A stretch of 48,409 bases of DNA from positions 1 to 48,409 of the forward strand of contig JAHDFS010000008.1 in assembly GCA_020628035.1 (NCBI GenBank), given 5' to 3'. Position numbers and translations under genes: made by a program. Origin of the DNA: Rhizobiaceae bacterium. Its GTDB lineage: Bacteria; Pseudomonadota; Alphaproteobacteria; Rhizobiales; Rhizobiaceae. The notes under the pieces are model-generated. The model was not told the origin of the DNA, did not search any database, and saw only the letters and a program-made list of their open reading frames with translations. This document shows positions 47,999-48,409 of the stretch, piece by piece. The stretch's first letter is position 1, and each line of letters begins with the position of its first letter.

Positions 47999-48269
47999 GA
48001 CCGCAATGATATAATTGCCATTCTTTTGTTGCCATGTCTTGACCCAAGCTGACGATAAACTCAAGTGGAAAGATTCTAATTGATCGGAAATCTATGATTA
48101 GCTGGTTTCAAATTTGATTTTGAGAATTATGTCGCAGACAATATTACTGCTCATCTTTAATCTCAATTCTGCCCACCAGCTCACCTATGATGTGCGCTTC
48201 GATCAAAGGTCCGTTCTATTTCCTTGTTAAACATATTGAAATTTATAGGAAAAGATTCATTGCAAAACC

Positions 48270-48298
48270 TTGACATGAGCCCCATCAAGCACTAGATC
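48270..48298 (+). promoter_or_regulatory. groES promoter
   Basis: TTGACA (48270-48275), 17 bp, TAGATC (48293-48298) makes a sigma-70-like promoter. It begins CCTTGACA, also compatible with alphaproteobacterial heat-shock sigma (RpoH) recognition. It lies just ahead of the CIRCE dyad. Confidence 0.7.
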
Positions 48299-48306
48299 AA
48301 CGTCGC

Positions 48307-48333
48307 TTAGCACTCTCTGAGGGGGAGTGCTAA
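48307..48333 (+). promoter_or_regulatory. CIRCE operator (HrcA binding site)
   Basis: TTAGCACTC (48307-48315), a 9-nt spacer, and GAGTGCTAA (48325-48333) match the CIRCE consensus without a mismatch. HrcA bound here represses groESL and is released on heat shock. The dyad lies between the -10 box and the groES start, so it would be in the 5' end of the transcript. Confidence 0.97.
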
Positions 48334-48394
48334 CAATACCAAGAATTTTGGAAAATTATAGTCCACTCCAGTAATGAGAGATTAGGTTAAAAAA

Positions 48395-48409
48395 ATGGCA
48401 AATATCGAT
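48395..48409 (+). CDS. groES: Co-chaperonin GroES, first five codons (partial)
   Basis: Only M-A-N-I-D is in the window. The call rests on position behind a perfect CIRCE and the divergent HAD-ribF neighbours, which is the standard groES position in this group; GroES of these bacteria often starts MAN or MAS followed by a short FRPLHD block outside the window. GAGAG and AGG lie upstream as ribosome sites. Confidence 0.85.

Larger units (their letters stand above)
47999..48394. other. Intergenic region between HAD hydrolase and groES
   Basis: About 400 bp with no gene that I can support. The left half should hold the HAD gene promoter on the minus strand; no clear box is seen. The right part (48270-48333) holds the groES promoter and CIRCE. 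Confidence 0.5.

Overview
The window looks like a chromosomal segment of an alphaproteobacterium, most likely a marine or host-associated member of the Hyphomicrobiales (Rhizobiales) with moderately low G+C. The placement rests on gene content and order: groES under a CIRCE operator, divergent from a HAD-IIA hydrolase and ribF; the lipid A block pmbA-cysQ-DUF4170-DUF374-waaA-lpxK with a DUF2093 gene; and a TRAP transporter next to xylose genes. No taxonomic search could be run, so this is inference. There is no prophage, insertion sequence, CRISPR array, tRNA or rRNA.

Layout. 1-8834: the N-terminal 1026 residues of a giant cadherin-repeat adhesin on the minus strand, divergent from a type I secretion gene set of two ABC transporters and an HlyD-type adaptor. 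Both ABC proteins have damaged, complementary nucleotide-binding motifs, suggesting an obligate heterodimer. 8976-14196: a urease operon (ureA, ureB, an LprI-like gene, ureC, a monooxygenase-like gene, a small unknown gene, ureE, ureF, ureG) with no ureD, behind a promoter whose -35 box overlaps a perfect 17-bp dyad. 14424-17805: a tripartite TRAP transporter. 17863-21944: a ROK repressor divergent from xylB-xylA. 22096-26273: selO, a GGDEF-EAL protein and a glycerate 2-kinase. 26379-34053: mutL and DUF2093, then the minus-strand envelope block. 34163-38755: a Kef-type antiporter, a MATE exporter, a patatin-like protein and rsmD. 38736-41243: an RsuA/RluB-type pseudouridine synthase, tadA and a lipoprotein. 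41451-47998: ileS, two short-chain dehydrogenases, ribF and a HAD hydrolase. 48270-48409: the groES promoter, CIRCE and first codons.

How the genes work together. The adhesin and its neighbouring exporter parts form a surface-attachment module (TolC is not in the window). The urease genes release ammonia from urea. The xyl genes convert xylose to xylulose 5-phosphate under a local ROK regulator. waaA, lpxK and the acyltransferase-like gene supply Kdo-lipid A chemistry.

Two observations stand out as possibly undescribed: the paired, complementarily degenerate ABC exporters, and a 22-codon isoleucine-rich leader ORF whose stop codon falls in the loop of a GC-rich hairpin about 100 nt upstream of ileS. 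Genes are compact, with many ATGA overlaps, several TTG or GTG starts, and three convergent pairs that nearly touch or overlap at their stops.
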